DNA from: Atrina japonica
Taxonomy: Eukaryota; Mollusca; Bivalvia; Pterioida; Pinnidae
Assembly (NCBI GenBank): GCA_030159075.1
Contig: BROG01000236.1
Coordinates: 1 to 64,000 of the forward strand
Direction: 5' to 3'
Length of the DNA: 64,000 nt
The notes under the pieces are model-generated. The model saw only the letters and a list, made by a program, of their open reading frames with translations, ran no database searches and was not told where the DNA came from. The position numbers and the translations under genes were made by a program. Below, one piece after another: positions 22,590 to 33,665 of this stretch (position 1 is its first letter; every line of letters starts with the position of its first letter).

Positions 22590-23927
22590 ATGGTTGCGAA
22601 AATGAAACACAAAGATCTTTCCATGGATTCCCAACTAAACCACCAAAACCTTAAAAGAAAAAGACTTGTTGACACTACCAATTCAAACAATAACACAGAA
22701 GACTGGTCAAGATTTCTCGTTATATCAGCGGAGGACAGAGCGTTGGCTAAAGCCTCGCCATTTTTAATAGATAAAACAATTCAGTCTATCGCTGGAACCG
22801 TAAAAAACATCACCAAACAAAGAAACGGAAATCTTTTGGTTGAATGCGACCGAAAACAACAATCGGTCAATCTTCAAAAATGTAACCACATCGGTGAAAT
22901 TCAAGTAAAAGTATTCCCCCATACAGTTTTAAACACCAGCAAAGGTATACTGAGGGACAAAGACAAAAATTTACATCTACTTGCAGACGATGTCATTCTA
23001 GATGGACTGAAAGATCAAGGTGTCATAGGAGTAAGACGTTTTATTATCAAAAGAGATGATAAAGAAATAAAAACACACACATTCCTACTCACATTCAATA
23101 CACCATCAGTTCCAACGAAAATAAAACTTGGATACATAATTGCAAATGTTGATTTGTATTATCCTGCACCCTTACGTTGTTTTTCCTGTCAAAAATTTGG
23201 TCATGGAAGAAATAACTGTAAGGGACATAGAACCTGTCACCGATGTGGCTACCAACTTACTAACAATGACCACGGCGATGATGATGACGATGATGATGGT
23301 TCTCATTTTCACATTCAGTGTAATGCCACACCGAAATGTGCAAATTGCAAAGGCAACCACTGTGCCTCCTCCAAGGATTGTCCTTATTATAAAAAAGAGG
23401 CTGATATTATCAAAATCAAAGTAGAAAAAGGGATCTCATTTCCGGAAGCCCGAGATATTTACAACAAAATTAATGCAAACGTTCGTGCACAAAACAGTTA
23501 TGCCTCAATACTCACAACAAAAAAGACAGTGAATGTGAGTTGCCAGACAGACATTCAAGGTATAGAAACAGAATTGGTTCCAAACGTAAAACAAAAGAAA
23601 TCGCCAACTTCTCAATCTACACAAACGAAGACATCATCATTGTCATCTCAGACATCACAGCAATCAAAAGTGAAACATGATTCCGCTAAATCAAAAGCAT
23701 GTAAACCAGAAAATAAAAAGTCAAATAAAAACACAACTGTACAACCAGAAATCACCACAGTCAACAAATACGATGTATTAGAAATAGAAATGGAGGACAT
23801 ATCTACCACTTCTGAAAATTTGAATCAAAACAACCATGAAAAAAAACAAACATCTACAAGAGAACATAGTACATCTCCAAAGAAAACGGGACGAAAAATA
23901 TCGTTAACTAGATTAAAACAATCATGA
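22590..23927 (+). CDS. LINE ORF1, zinc-knuckle RNA-binding protein
   Basis: 445 codons, intact. ORF1 proteins of I-group LINEs bind the element RNA and form the retrotransposition particle. A first knuckle CFSCQKFGHGRNNC (CX2CX4HX4C) lies near residues 199-212. A second begins CHRCGYQ and is stretched by an Asp run (GDDDDDDDGS) before its His/Cys. A third is CANCKGNHCASSKDC. The C-terminal third is Ser/Thr/Lys-rich and probably disordered. A second in-frame ATG lies four codons downstream of the first, so either could be the start. The stop overlaps the ORF2 start as ATGA (23924-23927), an arrangement that suits coupled termination-reinitiation. Confidence 0.85.
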   Translation: MVAKMKHKDLSMDSQLNHQNLKRKRLVDTTNSNNNTEDWSRFLVISAEDRALAKASPFLIDKTIQSIAGTVKNITKQRNGNLLVECDRKQQSVNLQKCNHIGEIQVKVFPHTVLNTSKGILRDKDKNLHLLADDVILDGLKDQGVIGVRRFIIKRDDKEIKTHTFLLTFNTPSVPTKIKLGYIIANVDLYYPAPLRCFSCQKFGHGRNNCKGHRTCHRCGYQLTNNDHGDDDDDDDGSHFHIQCNATPKCANCKGNHCASSKDCPYYKKEADIIKIKVEKGISFPEARDIYNKINANVRAQNSYASILTTKKTVNVSCQTDIQGIETELVPNVKQKKSPTSQSTQTKTSSLSSQTSQQSKVKHDSAKSKACKPENKKSNKNTTVQPEITTVNKYDVLEIEMEDISTTSENLNQNNHEKKQTSTREHSTSPKKTGRKISLTRLKQS

Positions 23928-26900
23928 ACGATACTATTTTACAATGGAACTGTCGAGGATTGAAAGCGAATTTTGAGGAACTAACGTTACTAGTTCAGAA
24001 ATTTAACCCAGCCATTATAAGTCTACAAGAGACGCATTTAATTAACAATAATATTTCCCTTCGAGGTTACACGTTTTATAATACAATTGATACTACTCAT
24101 GAGAGGGCTGCTGGCGGCAAATTAAGTCTAATATACAAGCCGTGGCAGTAAGAGTAACATTATCATTTGTATTTACTGTTTGTTCTGTTTATATTCCGCC
24201 GAATTCTGAAATTAGTAATATTACTTTAAATAATTTATTAGAACAAATAACTGGACCAATACTTTTACTTGGTGATTTTAATGCCCATAACCCTCTATGG
24301 GGCAGTAAATCAACGAATACAAAAGGGAAATTCTTAGAAAATATAATAACAAAAAATGATTTTTGTTTATTAAATGATGGATCAGATACGTATATGCATC
24401 CAGAAACTGGATCATATACAGCTATTGATCTTTCATTAACAACTCCAGATATTTTCAACAATTTTTCATGGGAAGTACATGATGATTTATGTGGAAGTGA
24501 TCACTTTCCAATAATAATTAAAACAACAAATGGCGTAGAAAATGATACACATCAGCGATGGAAACTAAAACAGGCCGACTGGTCCACTTTCAAAACATTA
24601 TGTTCTTTAAACATAAATGAAAATATACTGGATTGTGAAAATCCAATGAACGAATTTACCAACATTATAATGGACATAGCAACAAAAACAATTCCTCAAT
24701 CCTCGACAACTCCAAAACGTCGCAAACCATGGTACGATGATGAATGTAAAAATGTAATAAAACAGCGGAAAAAATCAGAAAACTTATTTAGACGCAGACC
24801 ACTTAAAATACATCTAAGTGCTTTCCGTATAGCACGTGCAAAAGCACGACGAACAATAAAACAGAAACGCCGGGACTGCTGGAAAAATTTTATTTCCAAA
24901 CTTAATAATAATACCCCATTAAACAAAGTTTGGAATATGATCAGTAAAATAAGAGGCCGTGGGTCAACTGACAAAATACAACATCTAAAAACTAATAATA
25001 CAGTCATTACACAAATAACTGATATCGCAAATAAATTAGCTGAAACGATCTCACAAAATTCATCGTCAGACCATTGTTCAGACACATTTAGCAAACATAA
25101 ACGTCAAATAGAGAAACAAAAACTCAATTTTAAATCTTCAGATGAAGAATTTTATAATAAAGAATTCAACATAGATGAATTAAGAACATCTCTACATAAA
25201 GCACATGACACTGCAGAAGGTCCCGATAAAATACACTATCAGTTTTTAAAACGTTTACCTTCAGATGTGCTTCATATTCTACTACAGATTTTCAATGACA
25301 TATGGAAAACCGGTAATTTCCCTGATACATGGCGGGAAGCAACCGTCATTCCGATTCCAAAGCCTGGTAAAGATCATAGTAACGCAAACAACTATCGTCC
25401 CATTGCTCTTACTAGTTGCGTTTGTAAGACTTTGGAAAGAATGATTAATGACCGATTGGTTTGGTACCTCGAATCTAATCAAATTATATCAAAAATACAA
25501 TGTGGTTTTAGAAAAAAGAAAAGCACCACAGATCATTTAGTTCGACTAGAAACGTTTATTAGAAATGCTTTCCTGCATAAACAACATGCCGTGTCGGTCT
25601 TTTTTGACCTTGAAAAGGCATATGACACGACATGGAAATATGGTATACTTAAAGACCTACATGAAGCAGGATTACGTGGTCGAATGCCAAATTTTATTTC
25701 AAAATTTTTAGAAAACCGAAATTTTAAAGTAAGACTAAATAATACATTGTCTGAAAGACACAATCAAGAAATGGGCGTGCCCCAAGGTAGTATTTTGTCA
25801 GTTACACTATTTAATTTAAAAATAAATAGTTTGAGTAAAGTTTTAAGTCAAGACATGCAAGGATCATTATATGTTGATGATTTTGTCATGTCCTACAGAG
25901 CCAGACACATGCATGCCATAGAACGTCAAATACAGTTATGCCTAAAAAAGGTAGAACAATGGGCAACAGAAAACGGCTTTAAATTTTCATTTTTGCAATC
26001 AGCGGGGTATTCAGACCCTGAATTATATCTAACCGGTAACAGAATTAAAGTTGTACAAGAAACAAAATTTCTAGGTCTTATTTTTGACAGCAAACTTTCA
26101 TTCATTCCTCATTTGAAATCACTAAAAGTGAAATGTCTAAAAGCTTTAAATATTATGAAAGTAGTGTCAAATACAAGCTGGGGAGCAGACTAAACGGTTC
26201 TCCTACAATTATATCGTTCACTTGTACGATCAAAACTCGACTATGGATGCATTGTATACGGCTTTGCTCGTCGTTCATACTTAAAAATACTTGATACCGT
26301 TCATCACCAAGGTTTGCGTCTTGCACTTGGTGCATTTAGAACATCACCAGTAGATAGTTTGTATGTAGAAGCTGGTGAAGTGCCTTTAGAACAACGACGG
26401 ATCAAACTAACGTTACAGTATATTACAAAATTAAAGTCAGATCCTAACAATGCGGCATATGATTGTGTCTTTCAACCACTGTATGAACAAATGTACGAAA
26501 ATCGTACAAAGACTATTGCTCCACTTGGCATTAGAATTAAAGAACATCTTGAAGACTGCGATTTATTTCTTTACAGTATTTCAGACTTAAATGTATACAC
26601 AACACCTCCCTGGGAACTAACAAAACCAACTGTTGACTTATCTCTAAACAAAAATAAAAAATCTGAATCAAATCCAATAGATCTTAAACAACAATATTTA
26701 GAATTAAATGAAACTTATGACAACAACTATGTACCTATTTTCACGGATGGGTCAAAATCCCCAACCAACGTTTCAGCTGCAGCTGTTATTAACTTTGAAA
26801 TTCTCAAAACAAACATGCCGCGTGATTCCTCCATTTTCACCACTGAGGCCACAGCGATTTTACTGGCATTAAATTATATAAAGACAAAAGCTATAAGAAA

Positions 26901-27531
26901 ATGCGTTATTTATTCAGATTCTTTGTCTTGTTTAAAATCAATTGAAAGCGGAAACCTTTCTAATAACATGATTTTTGAAATAATAGAAACAGTACATTAT
27001 TTGACAACCGTAGGTACAGAGATAGTCTTCTGTTGGGTTCCCAGCCATATCGGTATAAAAGGAAATACCAAAGCTGATAAGGTTGCGAAATTAGTCATGA
27101 GAAATTTACCATCTGAAAATAAAATTCCTTTTACAGATCTTAAAAAATCTATTACCGATTACATAACAACGACTTTTCAACAACATTGGGATCTGCAAAC
27201 TGAAAATAAATTACATGAAATAAATACGAAATTTGTCCATAATCCACCAGTCTTCACTAGTAACAGAAAAGATGAGGTTACTTTGACCAGACTTCGTATT
27301 GGTCATAGTAACCTTACACATAAATATTTATTATTTAAGGAAGAACCACCGGAATGTATTCCGTGTGGGACAAGACTAACAATTAAACACATTTTAACTG
27401 AATGTACTGATTTTAAACTTACTCGTGAAAAATATTATTCCGAGACAGATCTTAATAGTATTTTTAATAACGTCGCTGGCGACATCATTTTAGAATATCT
27501 AAAAGCTATTGGTTTATTTTCCAAAATTTGA
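23924..27531 (+). pseudogene. LINE ORF2: endonuclease, RT, RNase H
   Basis: The ORF2 start (MNDTILQWNCRGLKANFEEL) is a typical APE-type endonuclease N-terminus, followed by LQETHL. A deletion near 24117-24136 removes part of the endonuclease and shifts frame; reading resumes with QAVAVRVTL, IYIPPN-like text, GDFNAHN and GSDHFPI. The RT has GVPQGSILS and the catalytic YVDD at 25870-25881. A TAA at 26191-26193 replaces a lysine codon kept in the second copy. Beyond it the same frame gives an RNase H (FTDGSKS, TEATAILLAL, YSDSLSCLKS, WVPSHIGIKGN) and a Cys/His segment (PECIPCGTRLTIKHILTEC), ending at 27531. Non-functional as it stands. Confidence 0.88.
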
Positions 27532-27728
27532 GCTGTATAAATATTTTTATTAATTTACAAATCTATTAAATAATGTATTGTAGAAAATTTTAGTGTGCAA
27601 AAATTTTTATAAGATAGAGACGTTCAATTTTTACTCTGAATAGATATATTTTACATTATCCCGACACAATATAACTGAAATATTGTTGAAAGTGGCGTTA
27701 AAAACCAAACAAACAAACAAACAAACAA

Positions 27729-29763
27729 AATCAAAATTTTTAGAAAAACCGAAATTTTAAAGTAAGAGTCAATAATACATTGTCTGAAAGACACAGTCAA
27801 GAAATGGGTGTTCCCCAAGGTAGTATATTGTCTGTAACACTTTTTAATTTAAAAATAAATAGCTTAAGTAAAATTTTAAGCCAAGACATGCAGGGATCAT
27901 TATATGTTGATGATTTTGTCATGTCTTACAGAGCCAAACACATGCATACCATTGAAAGACAAATGCAGTTATCCCTAAGAAAGGTAGAACAATGGGCAGC
28001 AGAAAACAGCTTTAAATTTTCAAATTCTAAAACAGTATGCATTCATTTTTGCAATCAACGGGGTATACATCCGGACCCTGAATTATATTTAAATGGTAAT
28101 AAAATTAAAGTTGTACAAGAAGCAAAATGTTTAGGTCTTATATTTGACAGAAAACTTTCTTTCATCCCTCACTTGAAATTATTAAAAGTAAAATGTCTAA
28201 AGGCTTTAAATATTTTGAAAGTAGTGTCAAATACAAGCTGGGGAGCAGATAAAACAGTTCTCCTACAATTATATCGTTCACTTATTCGATCAAAACTAGA
28301 CTATGGATGCATAGTGTATGGTTCTGCTCGTCGTTCCTACTTAAAAATACTTGATACCGTTCATCACCAAGGTTTGCGTCTCGCACTTGGTGCATTTAGA
28401 ACATCGCCTATAGATAGTTTATATGTAGAAGCTGGAGAAACGACGGATTAAACTAACGTTACAGTATATTACAAAATTAAAGTCTGATTCTAACAATCCG
28501 GCATACGACTGTGTCTTTCAACCACTGTATGAGCAATGTGTACGAACACCGTACAAAAACTATTGCCCCACTTGGCATTAGAATTAAGGAACATATTGAA
28601 GACTGCGATTTATACCTTTACACTATTTCAGATCTAAATATATACACAACACCACCCTGGGAACTAACCAAACCAAATGTAGACTTATCTCTGAACAAAA
28701 GAAAAAAATCTGAATCAAACCCAATGAATTAAAAGAACAATATTTGGAATTGAAAGAAACTTACGACAACAACAACTTTTTACCTATATTCACTGATGGA
28801 TCAAAGTCCTCAACCAACGTTTCAGCTTCAGCTATTATTAATTTTGAAATTCTCAAAACAAACATGCCGCATAATGCCTCTATTTTCACCACTGAGGCCA
28901 CAGCTATTTTACTGGCATTAAATTATATAAAGACAAAAGCAATAAGAAAATGTGTTATTTACTCAGATTCTTTGTCTTGTTTAAAATCAATAGAAATTGT
29001 AAACCTTTCTAATAACATAATTTTTTGAAATAATAGAGACAGTACATTACCTGACAACTGTAGGTACAGAGATAGTCTTTTGTTGGATTCCTAGTCACAT
29101 CGGCATTAAAGGAAATGAAAAAGCTGATAAAATTGCTAAATTAGAAATGAGAAACTTAAAGTCTGAAACCAAAATTCCGTACACTGATCTTAAACCATCT
29201 ATTATAGATTACATGACAGCAACATTTCAACAACATTGGGACCAACAAACGGAAAATAAATTACATGAAATAAATACAAAATTCATTAATAATTCACCAG
29301 TCTTCACTACAAATAGAAAAGATGAGGTTACTCTGACCAGACTTCGTATTGGTCATAGTAACCTTACACATAAATATTTATTATTTAAAGAAGAACCACC
29401 GGAATGTGTACCGTGTGGTTCAAGGCTTACCATTAAACATATTTTAACAGAATGTACAGATTTTAAACCTGCTCGTGAGAAGTATTACTCCGAGACAGAT
29501 CTTAATAGTATTTTTAATAACGTCGCTGGCGACATCATTTTAGAATATTTTAAAGATATTGGTTTATATTCAAAAATTTGAAATATAATATTAATCTTTT
29601 ATCAATTCACAAACTTGTTTGTCTTTTACAAAATGTTTAATGTCAAAAGTTTTGAAGATAATAGACATAATATTTTTTTTTACTTAAATAAATAATTTTA
29701 CATGAATCGCCACGATATGACTGAAATATCGTTGAAAGTGGCGTTAAACAAAAACAAACAAAC
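27729..29763 (+). mobile_element. 5'-truncated LINE copy of the same family
   Basis: Starts abruptly inside the RT region (matching 25700 of the first copy) right after the (AAAC)n tail of that copy, and ends with its own GAAAGTGGCGTTAAAC plus AAAC-rich tail. The RT keeps GVPQGSILS and YVDD (27903-27914). Frame breaks follow at about 28436 (a 14-nt deletion), 28533, 28728 and 29022. Both copies together are bracketed by one 22-bp direct repeat, so this copy either inserted into the tail of the first or arose in the same event. Confidence 0.88.
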
Positions 29764-29785
29764 AAACTTAATCTAAATGACAGTT
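29764..29785. repeat. 22-bp target-site duplication, right copy
   Basis: Matches 22176-22197 exactly and immediately follows the tail of the truncated LINE copy. Confidence 0.85.
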
Positions 29786-30272
29786 TACAGCAATTAAATT
29801 CACAACTCACATATCAGTTCCAGTTCAGAGATCCACACGAATACACAATAAATTCCAAAACGAACTAATATTAAAAGGATCCACTCGAATGCACCATAAA
29901 TTCCAATTTGTGTGTAATATTGATGTGCTCTGTTCTCCTATAAATCCCAATATAATAATGTGATCTGCTGTCCTGTAATTTGGTCCAAAAATAGTCTCAG
30001 CTGTTCTAAACTTGATCTAAATTTGCTCTGCCCCCCAAACCTGGCCATCTCTGCATATATACTCTAAACCAGTTCTAGAAATCACTATATAGGAATAATC
30101 AACAAAATGGCCTTTCTAGAAGATTCGGGAAATTCCCGATGGCTAAAAATGATGACAGAGCTAGAATGTCATTGAACAAACACAAACAATTGATCTTTTC
30201 ATTGAGGTCCAGATGCATTAAGTTCATCAAGTACAAATAATTGTAAACAAGCCCCCATCAAGCCTCATAACA
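29786..30272 (-). repeat. low-coordinate LTR, second part
   Basis: Aligns with 44785-45086 and 46484-46661 of the other LTR. Landmarks are ATCAGTTCCAGTTCAGA, TGGTCCAAAAATAGTCTCAG and GGCCATCTCTG(C/T)ATATATAC, ending CCATCAAGCCTCATAACA. Confidence 0.82.
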
Positions 30273-30439
30273 CATTCCGCCGTAAAGAAATGTTTGAACG
30301 TAAATGAAAAATTTGATATAAAATTATACAGTCAAACAATTACAATCAAATACATACATGTAAAATAAACACTTTCTATATGATATAAATAAACAATTAC
30401 ATGTAAAAAAAAAAAATCAAATACATAAATCAATCCAAT

Positions 30440-31086
30440 TTAACTCACTCTCGACAAAGCATCTGCCAAAACATTATTTTTTCCCCTTAATGTACTTTTT
30501 AACAAGATAATACTCTTGTAACCACAAACTCCACCTTGTAAGTTTCTGATTTTTGTTTGACATTTTGTTACGAAAGGTGAGAGGGTTATGGTCTGTATAT
30601 GCAAGAATAGGGTGCAAAGTAACACTAAAAAAAACATCAAAACGTTGTAGTGCCATCAACAAACCAAGACACACCTTCCCTATTGTAGCAAAAATTTCTT
30701 TGACTCTTTGTCAATTTCTGAGAAAAATATCAAAATCAGCCCCGACTCCTACACCACTTGCATCAACAATGAGTTTAAACTGTTTTGAAAAATCTGGAGC
30801 TGGACTACTGATTAGTAGAGATTTAATTTTACTGAATGATTCGTCACAGTTCTTGGTCCATTCAAACTTTACTTTCTTTTGTAAGAGATTCGTAAGTGGG
30901 CTTACAACTGTGGAAAGATTAGGGCAAAATTCTCGATAAAAACCACCCAAATATTTCATTAACTCTTTCTTACTTGTAGGAATCGGGAGCTTGTCAATAG
31001 CTTCCACCTTAGCCATAATAGGTCTCATATAAGCTTGACCTACTTTGTGCCCTAAATAATCTACAGTAGCAAGACAAAATTCACTC
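30440..31086 (-). pseudogene. gypsy-type RNase H region
   Basis: Reads downstream of the RT on the minus strand. It holds the RT connection (MKYLGGFYREFCPNLS), the first RNase H acidic motif (LIVDASGVGVGA), then in other frames AYTDHNPLTF and the closing NVLADALSRVS. Several frameshifts separate these blocks. In an active element this domain would degrade the RNA strand of the RNA:DNA hybrid. The low-coordinate LTR begins about 170 bp beyond it. Confidence 0.82.
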
Positions 31087-31832
31087 TTAGCTAAATTCAG
31101 AGTCAAATTCGCTGTTGAAAAACGAAGTTATAATCTTGAGGTGATCATCACAGTTTTTGCTATATACAATGACATCACCAATGTACGCTTCGCAGCCCGC
31201 GAGATCTTGAATTAGTGAATGAATCATCCTCTGGAACGTAGCTTGCGCGTTTTTCATCCCGAAGGGCATACCTTTGTATTGCCCTCGAGCGTCGCGAAAG
31301 CTGATATTTCTTTGTCTCTTTCACTTAATGGTACTTGCCAGTAGCCTTTGGGGAGATCGAATTTACTGACATACCGTGCACTGCCAATTTTATTATTACA
31401 GTTATCAATTCTGGGGGTCGGATATGAATGACTTTTGCTGGCTGTATTCACTTTGCGAAAGTCAGTGCATAAGCGATAAGTACCATCTGGCTTTGGTACT
31501 AAAATACACGGAGAGCTCCAGTCACCTACTTGGTTCAATAATGTCATTGTCTATCATGTACTGTAACTCTTTATGTATGTACTGCTGTTTTATCGGATTC
31601 AAACGATAGGGGTGCTATTTCATTGGTTCGGCATCGCAGCCGCGTTAGTTTTTCCGGGAACGTCAGGAAATATTTTCATATATTTTTCAATCAAATGCCT
31701 TGTTTGTGCTTTCTGATTCGCATTCATATGTTTTAGTTTGTCATCCATGTTGACGAGAATTTCGGAAGTGGATACTCTGATGACAGTCCTTCTCCGAGAA
31801 TTCCACACAACGGTCACTAACATCACTGACAT
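31087..31832 (-). pseudogene. gypsy-type reverse transcriptase
   Basis: The linker block LIEKYMKIFPDVPGKT is followed by SSPCILVPKPDGTYRLCTDF, SKFDLPKGYWQVPLS, then MPFGMKNAQATFQRM and the catalytic strand. The catalytic site reads YIGD where YIDD is expected, so one essential Asp is replaced. Frames change near 31254-31270 and 31547-31620. It lies downstream of the integrase rather than upstream, which is the basis for calling this element Gmr1-like. Confidence 0.83.
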
Positions 31833-31918
31833 TTACAGAATTTTGTGAAATATTGCTAACTGTTGCCAAGGTGGAAACAGATTTTACAGGATTTCTTTCA
31901 AAATACTCTTTTAACATG

Positions 31919-32949
31919 TTAATGTGACAACCCTTTTTTTCCTTTACGAAGACCGACTGTTTTTACAACATAATTCAAGTCATTAATCTTAGTCTCAATT
32001 TCATATGGACCATAGAATCTAGCTTGTAATGGATGTCTAGGAACCGGCAAAAATACAAGTACTTGATCACCTGGCTTAAAAGTTCGGTTCCTGACATCTT
32101 TGTCATACCATACTTTCATTTTGACTTGAGAACCCTTCAAGCTGGCTTTTGCTAATTTACATGCATTTTGTAACCATTCATTAAATTTAGACATATAGTC
32201 CAACAAATTCATGTCATTAGTCTCATTCAACCACCTCTTTTTTAAAAGTTTTGAAGGTGTCCTGACAAAATGACCAAAACAAGTTCAAATGGACTGTACC
32301 CAAGATACTCCTGAATTAATTCACGTGCAGCAAATAGCAAAAGATGGACCCCTTCATCCCAGTCTTTTGATACTTGTAGCAATAAGTTTTCATCAGGTAC
32401 TAAGGGTCTGATGAAAACGTTCAAGTGCCCCTTGGGACTCCAGATGATAAGCACTGGAATACCTACCCCATGCATAACCTGTTGAAATAACCCAACTATA
32501 AAGTTCGAACCTTGATCTGACTGTATAGATGTAGGCAGACCGACAAAACTAAAGAACTTAGAAAGGGCTTTAATTATTGTTTAGCCTTAATATTCCTAAA
32601 AGGGGTGGTTTCAGGGAAAGAAGTGGACATACACCTAATAGTAAGTTGATACTGAGATCCCCTGAGCTAGTCCTACGCAAAGGACCTACCCAATCAACCA
32701 ACACTCTTCTAAATGGTTCCTCAAAAGCTGGAATGGGTCTAAGGGGGCAGATGGAATTTTCTGATTATTCTTATAAACCATTTGACAAACATTACATGAC
32801 TTACAAATCTGAGAAACATGATTTCTAAACCTATGCCAATAAAAATGTCTAAGTATCCTAGAACATGTCTTATCAATACTTAAATGACCTGACATAGGTG
32901 TGTCATGAGTTAAAATCATGATATTGTCTCGATATATCACTGGGACCAC
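31919..32949 (-). pseudogene. gypsy-type integrase, upstream of RT
   Basis: In minus-strand order: an H2C2 zinc-binding segment (SGHLSIDKTCSRILRHFYW, then CKSCNVC) at 32949-32686; a core piece with IQSDQGSNF, the second catalytic Asp, at about 32490-32550; YLGYSPFELV at about 32290; and a C-terminal GPY/F module (QARFYGPYEIE) at 32230-31919. In an active element this would insert the cDNA copy into the genome. Several frameshifts disrupt it. Confidence 0.83.
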
Positions 32950-33060
32950 AATCTGGTGTACAACACGCCATTTCTCCTCTGGAGATGAATTGGGTGGTCA
33001 CCATTTCCGCATTAAGATATCATCTTGGGAATAGAAACATTTCCCAACTTTATCCGCCTC

Positions 33061-33665
33061 TTCTGGTGGGAGCGCCCTCTCACGGAGCTTGAGTATCCCT
33101 TGGTCATTCTGTTGCTCGGCAATCAACTGTATGACTGAGAGTGTTCGACGTTTTTTTTTCAATAGAGGCTTAAGATACCAAGTGAGGAATCCTCATGATC
33201 AGGAGCATGTTTCTAGAGACACATTGCAGTGTAATCATTGCTGGGTTGTCATGTCAGATTTGGCAAGGAACGTGTCATTAATATCAATGAATATCTAGTA
33301 CCGGAACTTCGGATTTGCGTCTATTGACTTTTTCGCCATTGCTCTGGTAAACAGGCACACGCTTGGTATCTGGTCACGTCTCATCTAAAATTAGCATCAG
33401 GTTGTAACGGCTTTTCAAACAATCGGATCCGCCACAATCTGGTCACCTGACTAAATCGTTGCCTGAGAGCTGCAGAAAATGCCTTCAACTGGGTTGAGGA
33501 TGGGCGAACACCTACTATCACTGATCAGTAACTTAAATCAGTATTAAGATAAATTATGTTGGTGGGATACATCAATGGAGCCTTAGTCCACACCTATTAT
33601 TATAATGAGCCAACTATCAGTAGTGGGCTCTGCATGAGGCATCTCAACCCTACCTACTGAGGAAA
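33061..33665 (-). repeat. noisy duplicate of the protease region
   Basis: The first 90 bp (33061-33150) are identical to 42643-42732. The next ~515 bp align to 42733-43215 but with an indel every few bases and altered homopolymers, destroying the frame kept in the other copy. The sequence then dissolves into the AC-rich block. The error style resembles an uncorrected single-molecule read. Confidence 0.85.

Larger units (their letters stand above)
22198..27728 (+). mobile_element. I-superfamily (Nimb/I-like) LINE, near full length
   Basis: About 390 bp of 5' leader, ORF1 with zinc knuckles, ORF2 with endonuclease, reverse transcriptase, RNase H and a Cys/His C-terminal region, then a 3' end of GAAAGTGGCGTTAAAAACC plus (AAAC)n. 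An RNase H after the RT, together with the C-terminal LTRLRIGHSNLTHKYLL block, points to the I/Nimb group. ORF2 is broken by a deletion in the endonuclease, a 23-nt plus a 4-nt deletion after the RT catalytic site, and one nonsense codon. It sits in the LTR of the older gypsy-type element. Confidence 0.88.

Noticed and set aside
23140..23424. Second frame overlapping LINE ORF1
   Set aside because: It is a shadow of the zinc-knuckle region in another frame (Met/Thr runs from the GAT repeat).
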